Origin: Phytohabitans rumicis
GTDB taxonomy: Bacteria; Actinomycetota; Actinomycetes; Mycobacteriales; Micromonosporaceae
Assembly: GCF_011764445.1 (NCBI RefSeq)
Contig: NZ_BLPG01000002.1
Span: 744,001 to 808,000, forward strand
DNA length: 64,000 bases
Direction of reading: 5' to 3'
Shown here in pieces: positions 53,506 to 62,346 of the stretch. How positions within the stretch are numbered: the stretch's first letter is position 1; every line of letters starts with the position of its first letter. A program made the position numbers and the translations under genes. The notes below the pieces were generated by a model. That model was not told the origin of the DNA. It worked only from the letters and a program-made list of their open reading frames with translations, and made no database searches.

Positions 53506-55131
53506 ATGGAGGTTTCCCGGCGCGGCGTACTGCGGATCACGGCCTTGGGCGCCGGGGCCGCGGTCGCCGGCGGGTTCCTGGGTACGGAGAAGGCGCTGGC
53601 CGAGTACGGCGTGGTGCCGAGCCTGGCCGGCAAGACCGCCGTGGTGGTGGGCAGCGGCTTCGGCGGGGCGGTCGCGGCGTACCGTCTCGGCCAGGCCGGC
53701 CTGGTCACCACCGTGATCGAACGCGGTCGCCGGTGGGACGTGGACGGCTCCGGCACGACGTTCTGCACGATCACCAACCCGGACTGGCGGTGTGCCTGGT
53801 TCGCCGACCATCCGCCGTTGGGCCTGGACGTGAGCAAGACGATCGAACGCCGGGCCGGCCTCATCGCCACCCACGCCGGCGATGGCATCAAGGTGCTCAG
53901 CGGCGCCGGTGTCGGCGGCGGCTCGCTGGTCATCGGGATGTTCCTGCCGCAGCCGCGGCGCGCCGACTGGTCCAAGGTGTACCCGACGGGCCTGAGCTAC
54001 GACAGCTTCAACGACGTGTACTGGCCGCGGGCCCGGCAGAACCTGCGCGCCACCACACTGCCCGCCGACATCCAGAGTGGACCGAACTTCGCCGGGGCGC
54101 GGGCCTGGCTGGAGTACATCGCGGAGTTCGGCCAGACGGCGATACCGATCCCGTTCGCGGTGGACTGGGACCGGATCCGGGACGAGGTCGCCGGCCGGGC
54201 ACCGGCCTGCCACACGATCGGCGAGGGCCCGTTCGGCAGCAACTCCGGCGCCAAGAACAGCGTCGACCGCAACTACCTCGCCTGGGCCGCGGCCACCGGC
54301 AACGTCAGCGTGCTGCCCCTGCACGAGGTGACCGAGATCCGCGAGGTATCCGGCCAGGACAAGTTCGAGGTGATCTGCCGGCAGATCGACGTGTACGGCA
54401 CCGTCCTGTCGACCAAGACGCTGGTGTGCGACTACCTCTTCCTGGCGGCCGGCTCGGTCGGCACCACGTCGCTGCTGGTCACCTCGCGGGCCCGGGGCCG
54501 GCTGCCCCGCCTGGTCAGCACCGAGGTGGGCAAGGGCTGGGGCAACAACGGCGACTTCCTGGTCGCCCGGCTCAACCTGCGCAAGAACGTCGGGTACGCG
54601 CAGGGCGGGCCCGGCAACGTGAAGTTCATCGACGACGCCAACCCGTACGCGACCGCGTCGATGGCGTGGGAGAGCGCGCCGGTGCCGAGCTGGCTGACGC
54701 CGACGACGGCGCATCTGGTCACCAGCATCGCGTCCGAGCGCGGCGAGATCCGGTACGACGCGGCCTCCGGCGCCGGCAAGGTCTACTGGCCGTACGGGGT
54801 GATGGAGACCTCCTCGGAGAAGGCCGGCCGGGACCTGGTGACCCGGCTGTGGTGGCGCACCGAGGGCCGCTACGGGTACCTGTTCAACGGGCTGCCGGAC
54901 TACGACCGCGGCACCGGCATGGGGCTCGGCTCGGCGAACACGTGGCACCCGCTGGGCGGCATGGTCATGGGCAAGGCGACCGACTTCGCCGGCAAAGTCG
55001 CGGGGTACTCCAACCTGTACTGTGTGGACGGCTCCGTGTTGCCTGGGTCCACGTGTCTCGCGAATCCCAGCCTCACTATCACTGCCAACGCGGAGCGCTG
55101 CTTGGATCTCTTTGTTGCTTCGGCTGCTTGA
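53506..55131 (+). CDS. choD: Secreted cholesterol oxidase (GMC family, Tat signal)
   Basis: A 541-residue flavin oxidase. The Tat signal is SRRGVLRITALGAGAAVAGG (twin Arg at 5-6), cleaved near ALA. The FAD-binding region is TAVVVGSGFGGAVAAYRLGQ, with GAGVGGGSLVIGMF, and the C-terminal active site region has NTWHPLGGMVMGK and CVDGSVLPGSTCLANPSLTI (His, Asn and Glu-type neighbourhood of type I cholesterol oxidases). It converts cholesterol to cholest-4-en-3-one outside the cell, the first step of the pathway encoded here. It is the last gene of the 50310 operon and is followed by repeat E2. Confidence 0.9.
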   Translation: MEVSRRGVLRITALGAGAAVAGGFLGTEKALAEYGVVPSLAGKTAVVVGSGFGGAVAAYRLGQAGLVTTVIERGRRWDVDGSGTTFCTITNPDWRCAWFADHPPLGLDVSKTIERRAGLIATHAGDGIKVLSGAGVGGGSLVIGMFLPQPRRADWSKVYPTGLSYDSFNDVYWPRARQNLRATTLPADIQSGPNFAGARAWLEYIAEFGQTAIPIPFAVDWDRIRDEVAGRAPACHTIGEGPFGSNSGAKNSVDRNYLAWAAATGNVSVLPLHEVTEIREVSGQDKFEVICRQIDVYGTVLSTKTLVCDYLFLAAGSVGTTSLLVTSRARGRLPRLVSTEVGKGWGNNGDFLVARLNLRKNVGYAQGGPGNVKFIDDANPYATASMAWESAPVPSWLTPTTAHLVTSIASERGEIRYDAASGAGKVYWPYGVMETSSEKAGRDLVTRLWWRTEGRYGYLFNGLPDYDRGTGMGLGSANTWHPLGGMVMGKATDFAGKVAGYSNLYCVDGSVLPGSTCLANPSLTITANAERCLDLFVASAA

Positions 55132-55148
55132 GAGTGGCTGAGGTGGGG

Positions 55149-55370
55149 GGTTTGGGGGCCGGGGTGCCTCGCGAAGCCCGTCAGGCTTGATGTCTTCGCG
55201 AGTCACCCCGGCCCCCAAACCCTGACCTGGTCGAGGAAGACCGACGGTTCAACCTTTAAAAAACTCTGACTGTCGGTGTTTCCTTGACCAGGTCAGGGTT
55301 TCCGGGGCAGGGTGAGATGCGAAGACATCAAGCCTGACGGGCTTCGCAGCTCGCCCTGCCCCGGAAACCC
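55149..55370. repeat. Composite inverted repeat E2: paired constant-loop hairpins (putative bidirectional terminator)
   Basis: A second copy of the E1 type between convergent choD and cyp125. Hairpin 1 (55149-55221) has perfect 18-bp arms; hairpin 2 (55296-55370) has 21-bp arms with one G-U pair and a different sequence (GGGTTTCCGGGGCAGGG on the left). Both enclose the same GCGAAG/CTTCGC stem and 17-nt loop as E1, in opposite orientation. The centre differs from E1: CTGACCTGGTCGAGGAA (55222-55238) pairs with 55280-55296. The stem arms thus vary but stay paired while the loop is constant. Confidence 0.85.
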
Positions 55371-55381
55371 CCACAGCGCCC

Positions 55382-56608
55382 TCAGCGATACGTAACCTGG
55401 AGCTCCTTGATGCCATGGAGCCACCCACTACGCAGCGGCCGCGGAGAGGCGGCGGCGGCGATGTGCGGCATGTGATCCGCGATCGCGTTGAACATCAGGT
55501 CGATCTGCAGCCGAGCCAGGTTCGCGCCCAGGCAGTAGTGCGCGCCGCTGCCGCCGAAGCCGAGGTGCGGGTTGGGGCTGCGGGCCACGTTGAAGCGGTG
55601 CGGCTCCTCGAAGACCTCGTCGTCGTAGTTGGCCGACCCGTAGCAGATGGCCACCCGCTGCCCGGCCTTGATGTCCGCGCCGCCCAGCGTGGTGTCGACG
55701 GTCGCGGTGCGCTGGAAGGCGTTCACCGGGGTGGCCCATCGAATGATCTCGTCGACGGCGGTCTTGGGCCGCTCGCCCTTGAACAGCTCCCACTGGTCGG
55801 GGTGCTGCAGGAAGGCGTGCATCCCGTGCGAGATCGAGTTGCGCGTGGTCTCGTTGCCCGCGACGGCCAGCATCAGCACGAAGAAGCCGAACTCGTCCGT
55901 GGACAGGTCGTCGCCGTCGATCTGGGCGTTGACCAGCTTGGTGACGATGTCGTCCTTGGGGTCCTGCTTGCGCTCCTCGGCCAGCTGCATCGCGTACGCC
56001 AGCAGCTCGGTCGCCGCGGCGATCGGGTCCATGCCGTATTCGGGGTCGTCGTACCCGATCATCTCGTTGGACCAGTCGAAGATCTTCTGCCGGTCGTCCT
56101 GCGGGATGCCCAGCAGCTCGGCGATGGCCTGCAGCGGCAGCTCGCAGGCGACGTCGGTGACGAAGTCGCCGCCGCCCTTCTCCGCGGCGTCCCGCACGAT
56201 CCGCTCGGCCCGGAGGGCGAGGGCGGTGCGCAGCGCGTTGATCGCCCGGGGGGTGAACCCGCGGGACACGATCGCGCGCAGCTTGGTGTGGTGCGGCGGG
56301 TCCATGTTCAGCATGATCAACCGCTGCCACTCGATCTGCTCTCGGGGGATGCCCGGCTGGAAGCGGACCAGCGCGGTGTTGGCCCACGACGAGTACGTCT
56401 CGCTGTCGCGGGACACCGCCATGACGTCGGCGTGCCGCGTCACCACCCAGTACCCGTCGTCGTCGAAGCCCGCGCTGCCGCGGACCTGCGGGTTCCACCA
56501 GACTGGGGCGGCACGCCGAAGCTCGGCGAACTGCTCGTGCGGGACTCCATGGACCAGGATGTCCGGATCGGTGAAGTCGAAGCCCTCGGGAATGCGCGGC
56601 TCGGCCAC
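55382..56608 (-). CDS. cyp125: Cytochrome P450 CYP125 (steroid C26-hydroxylase)
   Basis: A 408-residue P450. The I-helix is LMLAVAGNETTRNSISHGMH, the ExxR helix is in DEIIRWATPV, and the heme Cys is in HLGFGGSGAHYCLGANLARL. The close match in PEGFDFTDPDILVHGVPHEQ is typical of CYP125, which oxidises the terminal side-chain carbon of cholestenone. AAGGAGG 4 nt before the GTG at 56608 sets the start; a TTG at 56644 lies inside the operator. It is divergent from fadA5, as Rv3545c/Rv3546. Confidence 0.92.
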   Translation of the reverse strand: MAEPRIPEGFDFTDPDILVHGVPHEQFAELRRAAPVWWNPQVRGSAGFDDDGYWVVTRHADVMAVSRDSETYSSWANTALVRFQPGIPREQIEWQRLIMLNMDPPHHTKLRAIVSRGFTPRAINALRTALALRAERIVRDAAEKGGGDFVTDVACELPLQAIAELLGIPQDDRQKIFDWSNEMIGYDDPEYGMDPIAAATELLAYAMQLAEERKQDPKDDIVTKLVNAQIDGDDLSTDEFGFFVLMLAVAGNETTRNSISHGMHAFLQHPDQWELFKGERPKTAVDEIIRWATPVNAFQRTATVDTTLGGADIKAGQRVAICYGSANYDDEVFEEPHRFNVARSPNPHLGFGGSGAHYCLGANLARLQIDLMFNAIADHMPHIAAAASPRPLRSGWLHGIKELQVTYR

Positions 56609-56620
56609 GGCGCCTCCTTC

Positions 56621-56634
56621 GATAACATGTTCTA
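56621..56634. promoter_or_regulatory. KstR operator (cyp125 side)
   Basis: GATAACATGTTCTA; one mismatch at the first base (reverse complement TAGAACATGTTATC). Just before the cyp125 ribosome-binding site. Confidence 0.7.
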
Positions 56635-56666
56635 GTTTATTCAAGCACAGGAACTATCGCTCTTGA

Positions 56667-57881
<1,215 letters not shown>

Positions 57882-57899
57882 CCGAAGGAGACCATACCG

Positions 57900-58067
57900 A
57901 TGAAGACGCTCCAGTCGCTGGTGGTGGGGGCCGCGGTCGGCGCGCTGCTCGCCGTCGTCGGCCTGGCCGCGCTGGCCAGCATCCTCGACCCGTCGGCGGC
58001 CGACGTCGCCAAGTCGGTCTCCAGCGACCGCGCCGACGTGCCGCCCGCCTTCTACGGCACCCGCTGA
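57900..58067 (+). CDS. Small membrane protein, DUF2613-like, 55 aa
   Basis: A 55-residue protein, too short for most gene-finders, with AAGGAG 9 nt before the ATG at 57900. One hydrophobic helix (VVGAAVGALLAVVGLAALA) is followed by a short hydrophilic tail (DRADVPPAFYGTR). The size and pattern fit DUF2613. It lies directly behind fadA5 and overlaps the convergent glycosyltransferase by 16 bp. A role is not known. Confidence 0.65.
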   Translation: MKTLQSLVVGAAVGALLAVVGLAALASILDPSAADVAKSVSSDRADVPPAFYGTR

Positions 58068-59179
58068 CCGATCGGCTCGACCACCCGAGCGAAGGCGGCG
58101 CCGGCCGCGGCCCAGGTGAAGCTCGCCGCATGCGCGCGGGCCGCCTCGCCCAGCCGGCGCCGCAGCGCGCCGTCGGTCAACAGCCGGCGCAGCTGCGCGA
58201 CGAAGTCGTCCGGGTCGCCGGCGAGCAGGCCGGTCCGGCCGTCCACCACGGCCTCGCGGACGCCGCCGGCGCCGCGGAAGGCCACCGCGGGCGTGCCGCG
58301 CGCGCCCGCCTCCACCACCGTCAGTCCCCAGCCTTCCTTGAGCGAGGGTACGACGACCGCCCACGCCGAGCCGAGCAGGGCGTGCTTGTCGGCCTCGCTC
58401 ACGTAGCCGGTGAACCGGGTGCGGTCGGCGACGCCCAGCGCGGCGGCCTCCGCCCGCAGCCGGTCCGCCCACCAGCCCTGGCCGGCCACCACCAGCTCCA
58501 GGCCCGGCAGTTCCGCCGACAGCGTCGCCAGGGCGCGCAGCGCCAGCTCCACCCGCTTGTGCGGGACCAGCCGGCCGAGCACCAACAGCGACGGGTACGG
58601 CGTCTTGCGCACCGGCGCACCGATCACCTCGGGCGTTCCATTGTGGATGACCTCGATCCGGCTCTCCGCCACGCCCAGGCCGGCCAGCTCGTCCCGGGTG
58701 GCGGCCGAGACGGCGACGTACCGGCAGCGGCGGTAGACGCGCGGCGCCAGGGCGGACTCCAGCCACCAGCCGAACCGGGCGCGCCCGCGACCCAGCACGA
58801 CCGGCCACTGCTCCCGGTGGACGTGGTGCACGAGCACGACGGTGGGGCGGCCGGCGTACAGCGGGGACAGGAAGGGCACGCCGTTGCAGACGTCGACGAC
58901 GAGGTCCGGGCGGCGCCCCGCGAGGGGCCCCGTGCCGAGTCGCCCGGCCAGGAGGGTCAGCGCCGCCGCGGCGTACACGGTGCCGCGCCCGCCCCGGCGG
59001 ATCAGCCGGATGCCGGACGCGGTGGTCTCTTCGGCGGACCCCTGATCGTGTGCCGCGCACAGTAGTGTCACCCGGTGCCCGCGGGCGACGAGTTCGCCGG
59101 CGACGCGCTCGACGTACACCTCGGAGCCGCCGCCTTCCGGGTGGCGGGTGTCCCGCCAGTTGAGGAACAAGATGTCCAC
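58052..59179 (-). CDS. GT4-type glycosyltransferase
   Basis: A 375-residue glycosyltransferase. It begins ILFLNWRDTRHPEGGGSEVY, with VTLLCAAHDQG, LLVLGRLVPHKRVELALRAL and VVVPSLKEGWGLTVVEAGAR (the GT4 EX7E-type site). The acceptor is unknown. GGGAG 5 nt before the GTG at 59179 sets the start. It is divergent from the DUF3068 gene and they share the KstR box at 59237, so this envelope enzyme seems to be in the steroid regulon. Confidence 0.87.
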   Translation of the reverse strand: MDILFLNWRDTRHPEGGGSEVYVERVAGELVARGHRVTLLCAAHDQGSAEETTASGIRLIRRGGRGTVYAAAALTLLAGRLGTGPLAGRRPDLVVDVCNGVPFLSPLYAGRPTVVLVHHVHREQWPVVLGRGRARFGWWLESALAPRVYRRCRYVAVSAATRDELAGLGVAESRIEVIHNGTPEVIGAPVRKTPYPSLLVLGRLVPHKRVELALRALATLSAELPGLELVVAGQGWWADRLRAEAAALGVADRTRFTGYVSEADKHALLGSAWAVVVPSLKEGWGLTVVEAGARGTPAVAFRGAGGVREAVVDGRTGLLAGDPDDFVAQLRRLLTDGALRRRLGEAARAHAASFTWAAAGAAFARVVEPIGQRVP

Positions 59180-59236
59180 ACCGGCTCCCAGTTCGCGTCG
59201 AAGGGGTATCGCGCTGGATGTGACCGGACGGTAGAT

Positions 59237-59250
59237 TGTAACGTGTTCTA
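59237..59250. promoter_or_regulatory. KstR operator
   Basis: TGTAACGTGTTCTA, full match, between the divergent glycosyltransferase and DUF3068 genes. Confidence 0.8.
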
Positions 59251-59274
59251 AATCTAAAGGGTCAGGAGCAGATA

Positions 59275-60324
59275 ATGAAGAAGCGCGTCGTGGGTGCCGC
59301 ACTCTTCGGTACCGGCCTGTTCCTGTTGGTGGTCGCCGTCGCCCTGGCCTTCGTGGTGACGCCGCTCGCCAGCAAGATGCCGTTCGACCTGGAGCCCCCG
59401 GTGACCAATCTGGACGCTCCGAATGCGACGTTCGTGCAAGCACGGATGGAAGGCGGGGAGCCGACCATCGGGGTCCAGCAGGCCACCCTGCGCGCCAGCA
59501 CCGGCATCCAGCCCGACGTGGGTGCCGCCGCCGAGCTTCCTGACTCGCTCGTCAACAAGACAGTGGTCTGGAACGTGTTCCAGAACATCAAGCGGACCGA
59601 CAACGGTGAGGTCATCAACGCCACGGAGAGCCGGATCGCGCTCGACCGCAAGTCCGGCGCGGCGGCGAACTGGAGCGGCCAGTGCTACACCGACCAGGAG
59701 GACGAGCCCTGCCGCGGCGGCAACATCAACTACCGCGGCCAGCTCTACGCCTTCCCGTTCGGCACCGAGAAGAAGACGTACCAGTACTACGACAGCACCC
59801 TGCACACCGCGCTGCCCATCAACTATGAGGGCACCGAGACCGTCAACGGCCTAGAGGCGTACCGGTTCCGGCAGGTCGTGCCCGAGCAGCAGGCCACTAT
59901 GGACGAAGAGCTGAAGGGCGTTCTGCTCGGCGTCTTCGCGCCCGGGTCCACCAGCGGCACCGTGCAGTACAACGCCGCCCGCACGCTCTGGGTGGAGCCG
60001 GTCACCGGCAGCATCATCGACTACCAGGAGGAGCAGCACCGCGTGCTGGTCTCCAACACCGGGGTGCGGACGACGCTGCTGGACGCGGTCTTCCGGTACA
60101 CGCCGCAGACCCGCCAGACCGTCGTCGACAAGGCCGGCGACGGCCGCTCGACGCTGCTGCTGCTGGGCCGCTGGATCCCGATCGGCCTGACGGTACTGGC
60201 GCTCCTGCTGCTGGCGTTCGGCTACCTGCTGACCCGCGGGGCCGTGCGCGCCGGCGCCCCGGTCGCGGCCGTGCCCACGCAGCCGGCCACCGGCCCGGAC
60301 CGCACGGCCGTACCCCAGACCTAA
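59275..60324 (+). CDS. DUF3068 membrane protein (PorA-family-like)
   Basis: A 349-residue protein with an N-terminal helix (GTGLFLLVVAVALAFVVTPL), a long extracytoplasmic region of about 260 residues with one likely disulfide (CYTDQEDEPC), and a C-terminal helix (IPIGLTVLALLLLAFGYLLT). This matches DUF3068, a family found in cholesterol-using actinobacteria and sometimes called porin-PorA-like. AGGAG 7 nt upstream supports the ATG. It converges on the ipdF-like gene, with a strong hairpin between. Confidence 0.87.
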   Translation: MKKRVVGAALFGTGLFLLVVAVALAFVVTPLASKMPFDLEPPVTNLDAPNATFVQARMEGGEPTIGVQQATLRASTGIQPDVGAAAELPDSLVNKTVVWNVFQNIKRTDNGEVINATESRIALDRKSGAAANWSGQCYTDQEDEPCRGGNINYRGQLYAFPFGTEKKTYQYYDSTLHTALPINYEGTETVNGLEAYRFRQVVPEQQATMDEELKGVLLGVFAPGSTSGTVQYNAARTLWVEPVTGSIIDYQEEQHRVLVSNTGVRTTLLDAVFRYTPQTRQTVVDKAGDGRSTLLLLGRWIPIGLTVLALLLLAFGYLLTRGAVRAGAPVAAVPTQPATGPDRTAVPQT

Positions 60325-60330
60325 CCCCTC

Positions 60331-60388
60331 CCATGATCAAGGTGTCCCTCAAGTCGTTCCCACGACTTGAGGGACGCCTTGATCATGG
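60331..60388. terminator. 27-bp hairpin, bidirectional terminator
   Basis: Arms 60331-60357 and 60362-60388 pair over 27 bp with one G-T position around a 4-nt loop. It separates the convergent DUF3068 and SDR genes; the right arm overlaps the SDR stop codon. Its ends (CCATGATCAAGG) recall the GATCAAGG repeats but the inner sequence differs. Confidence 0.75.
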
Positions 60389-61144
60389 GTGCTGGCTGCT
60401 GACCGATACCACCTCACCGGTCAGGTAGGAGGCGTAGTCGCTGGCGAGGAAGACCATCACGTTGGCCACCTCCCACGGCTCCGCGGCTCGGCCGAACGCC
60501 TCCTGCCCGGCCAGCTTGGCCAGCAGCTCCTCGCTGGTCACCTTGGCCAGGAACGGGTGCATCGCCAGGCTGGGCGCCACCGCGTTCACCCGGATGCCGT
60601 GCGACGCCACGTCGAGCGCGGCGCACCGGGTGAACGCCATCACGCCGGCCTTCGCGGCGGCGTAGTGGGCCTGGCCGGGCTGGGCCCGCCAGCCCAGCAC
60701 CGACGCGTTGTTGACCACGGCCCCGCCGCCGCCCTGCGCGAGCATCTGCCGCAGCGCGGCGCGGGTGCACCGGAACGTCCCGGTGAGCGTCACGTCCAGC
60801 ACCCGGGACCACTCCTCGTCGGTCATCTCGACGACCGGGCGGGTGCCGCCGAGTCCGGCGTTGTTGATCATCACGTCGAGCCGTCCACAGTGGTCGACCG
60901 CGGCCGCGATCAGCGCCTGCACGGCGGATTCGTCGGTCACGTCGCACGGCGCCGCCCACACCCGGTCGCCGTACGCCTCGGCGAGCTGCTCGTGGGTCTC
61001 GGCCAGGCGGCGGGCGTGCTGGTCGCTGATCACCACCTCGGCGCCCTCCTCCAGGCACCGTTGGGCGGCCGCCGAGCCGATGCCGGTGCCGGCCGCGGCG
61101 GTGACCACGACGACCTTGCCGGCCAACAGGTCGTGGCCCTTCAT
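60383..61144 (-). CDS. ipdF: SDR oxidoreductase IpdF-like (Rv3559c)
   Basis: A 253-residue SDR with VVVVTAAAGTGIGSAAAQRC (an SDR cofactor loop with TAAAGTGIG rather than TGxxxGIG), NNAGLGG, the Ser in NNASVLGWRAQPG and YAAAKAGVMAFT. The order Rv3559c-Rv3560c-Rv3561 (ipdF, fadE30, fadD3) is kept. IpdF is proposed to oxidise the 5-hydroxy group of HIP-CoA derivatives. The start overlaps the fadE30 stop by 4 bp. Confidence 0.87.
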   Translation of the reverse strand: MKGHDLLAGKVVVVTAAAGTGIGSAAAQRCLEEGAEVVISDQHARRLAETHEQLAEAYGDRVWAAPCDVTDESAVQALIAAAVDHCGRLDVMINNAGLGGTRPVVEMTDEEWSRVLDVTLTGTFRCTRAALRQMLAQGGGGAVVNNASVLGWRAQPGQAHYAAAKAGVMAFTRCAALDVASHGIRVNAVAPSLAMHPFLAKVTSEELLAKLAGQEAFGRAAEPWEVANVMVFLASDYASYLTGEVVSVSSQHP

Positions 61145-62280
61145 CGGGACGTTCCCTTCGGTAGGCCGAGCACGCGGGTGGCAATGATGTTGCGCTGGAT
61201 CTCGTCGGAGCCGCCGTAGATGGTGTCGGCCCGGCTGAACAGGAACAGCCGCTGCCACTCGTCCAGGTCGTACGGCTCGCCCCGCGCCACCGTCCCGGCC
61301 GCCCCCCGCACCTCCATGGCCAGTTCGCCGAGCCCGCGGTGCCAGCGGGACCACAGCACCTTCACCACCGAGGCGTCCTGGGGCGACGGCTCGCCGGCCA
61401 GCGCCCGCAGCGTGTGGCTGCGCAGCACGGACAGGCCGATCCAGGCTCGGGTGAGCCGGTCGCGGATCAGCGGGTCGGTGTCCGCGCCGGTACGCCGCGC
61501 GAGCGCCGCCACGGCGTCCCACTCGCGCTGGAAGCCGATCTGCTGGCCCACGGTGGCCGCGCCGCGCTCGAAGGCCAGCGTGCCCATGGCCACCCGCCAC
61601 CCCTCCCCCACCTCGCCGACCACCAGGTCGCGCTCGGTGTACGCGTCGTCGAAGAACACCTCGTTGAACTCCGACGTGCCGGTCAGCTGCCGGATCGGGC
61701 GCACCGTGACGCCCGGCTGGCGCATCGGCACCAGCAGGTACGACAGGCCGGCGTGGCGTTCGCCGCCGGTACGGGCCAGCACGAAGCACCAGTCGGCGAC
61801 GTGCGCCAGCGACGTCCAGGTCTTCTGCCCACCCAGCACCCAGCGGTCGCCGTCGAGCCGGGCCTTGGTGGACACCGCGGCGAGGTCGGAGCCGGCGCCC
61901 GGCTCGGAGTAGCCCTGGCACCACAGGTCCTCGACGGAGGCGATCCGGGGCAGGAACCGCCGCTGCTGCTCCGGCGTGCCGAAGGCGATGAGGGTCGGGC
62001 CGACCAGCGTCTCACCGATGTGGTCGACGCGGGCCGGGGCGCCGGCCCGCGCGTACTCCTCATGGAAGATCACTTGTCGGGCGAGCGGGGCGCCGCGGCC
62101 GCCGTACTCCTGGGGCCAGGCCAGGCAGGTCCAGCCGGCGGCGGCGAGCCGCCGGTTGAAGGCCAGCCGTCCCTCGAACGCCTCGTGCTCGCGCCCCGGG
62201 CCGCCGACACCGCGCAGCTCGGGGGTGACGTTGGCCGCCAGCCATTCGCGGATCTCGCTGCGGAAGTCATCATCGCGCAA
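61141..62280 (-). CDS. fadE30: Acyl-CoA dehydrogenase FadE30
   Basis: A 379-residue acyl-CoA dehydrogenase. It has CLAWPQEYGGRGAPLARQVI, CQGYSEPGAGSDLAAVSTKA, GGQKTWTSLAHVADWCFVLA and TIYGGSDEIQRNIIATRVLG. FadE30 (Rv3560c) acts on HIP-CoA after FadD3. The start is a TTG at 62280 with GGAGG about 9 nt upstream, an unusual start codon chosen because no ATG fits. It is divergent from fadD3 with a KstR2 box in the gap. Confidence 0.88.
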   Translation of the reverse strand: MRDDDFRSEIREWLAANVTPELRGVGGPGREHEAFEGRLAFNRRLAAAGWTCLAWPQEYGGRGAPLARQVIFHEEYARAGAPARVDHIGETLVGPTLIAFGTPEQQRRFLPRIASVEDLWCQGYSEPGAGSDLAAVSTKARLDGDRWVLGGQKTWTSLAHVADWCFVLARTGGERHAGLSYLLVPMRQPGVTVRPIRQLTGTSEFNEVFFDDAYTERDLVVGEVGEGWRVAMGTLAFERGAATVGQQIGFQREWDAVAALARRTGADTDPLIRDRLTRAWIGLSVLRSHTLRALAGEPSPQDASVVKVLWSRWHRGLGELAMEVRGAAGTVARGEPYDLDEWQRLFLFSRADTIYGGSDEIQRNIIATRVLGLPKGTSR

Positions 62281-62317
62281 CTGGCGCCACCTCCTCGATC
62301 GCGCGTAGGCTCACCCT

Positions 62318-62331
62318 ACCAAGCACTTGCT
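62318..62331. promoter_or_regulatory. KstR2 operator (AnCAAGnnCTTGnT)
   Basis: ACCAAGCACTTGCT is an exact consensus match, between divergent fadE30 and fadD3, 15 bp before the fadD3 start. Confidence 0.87.
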
Positions 62332-62346
62332 TTGTTGGGAGGATGC

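Noticed and set aside
59569-59582. KstR consensus match TGGAACGTGTTCCA inside the DUF3068 gene
   Set aside because: It lies in coding sequence (VWNVFQN) about 300 bp into the gene with no promoter near, so codon constraint is the simpler explanation.
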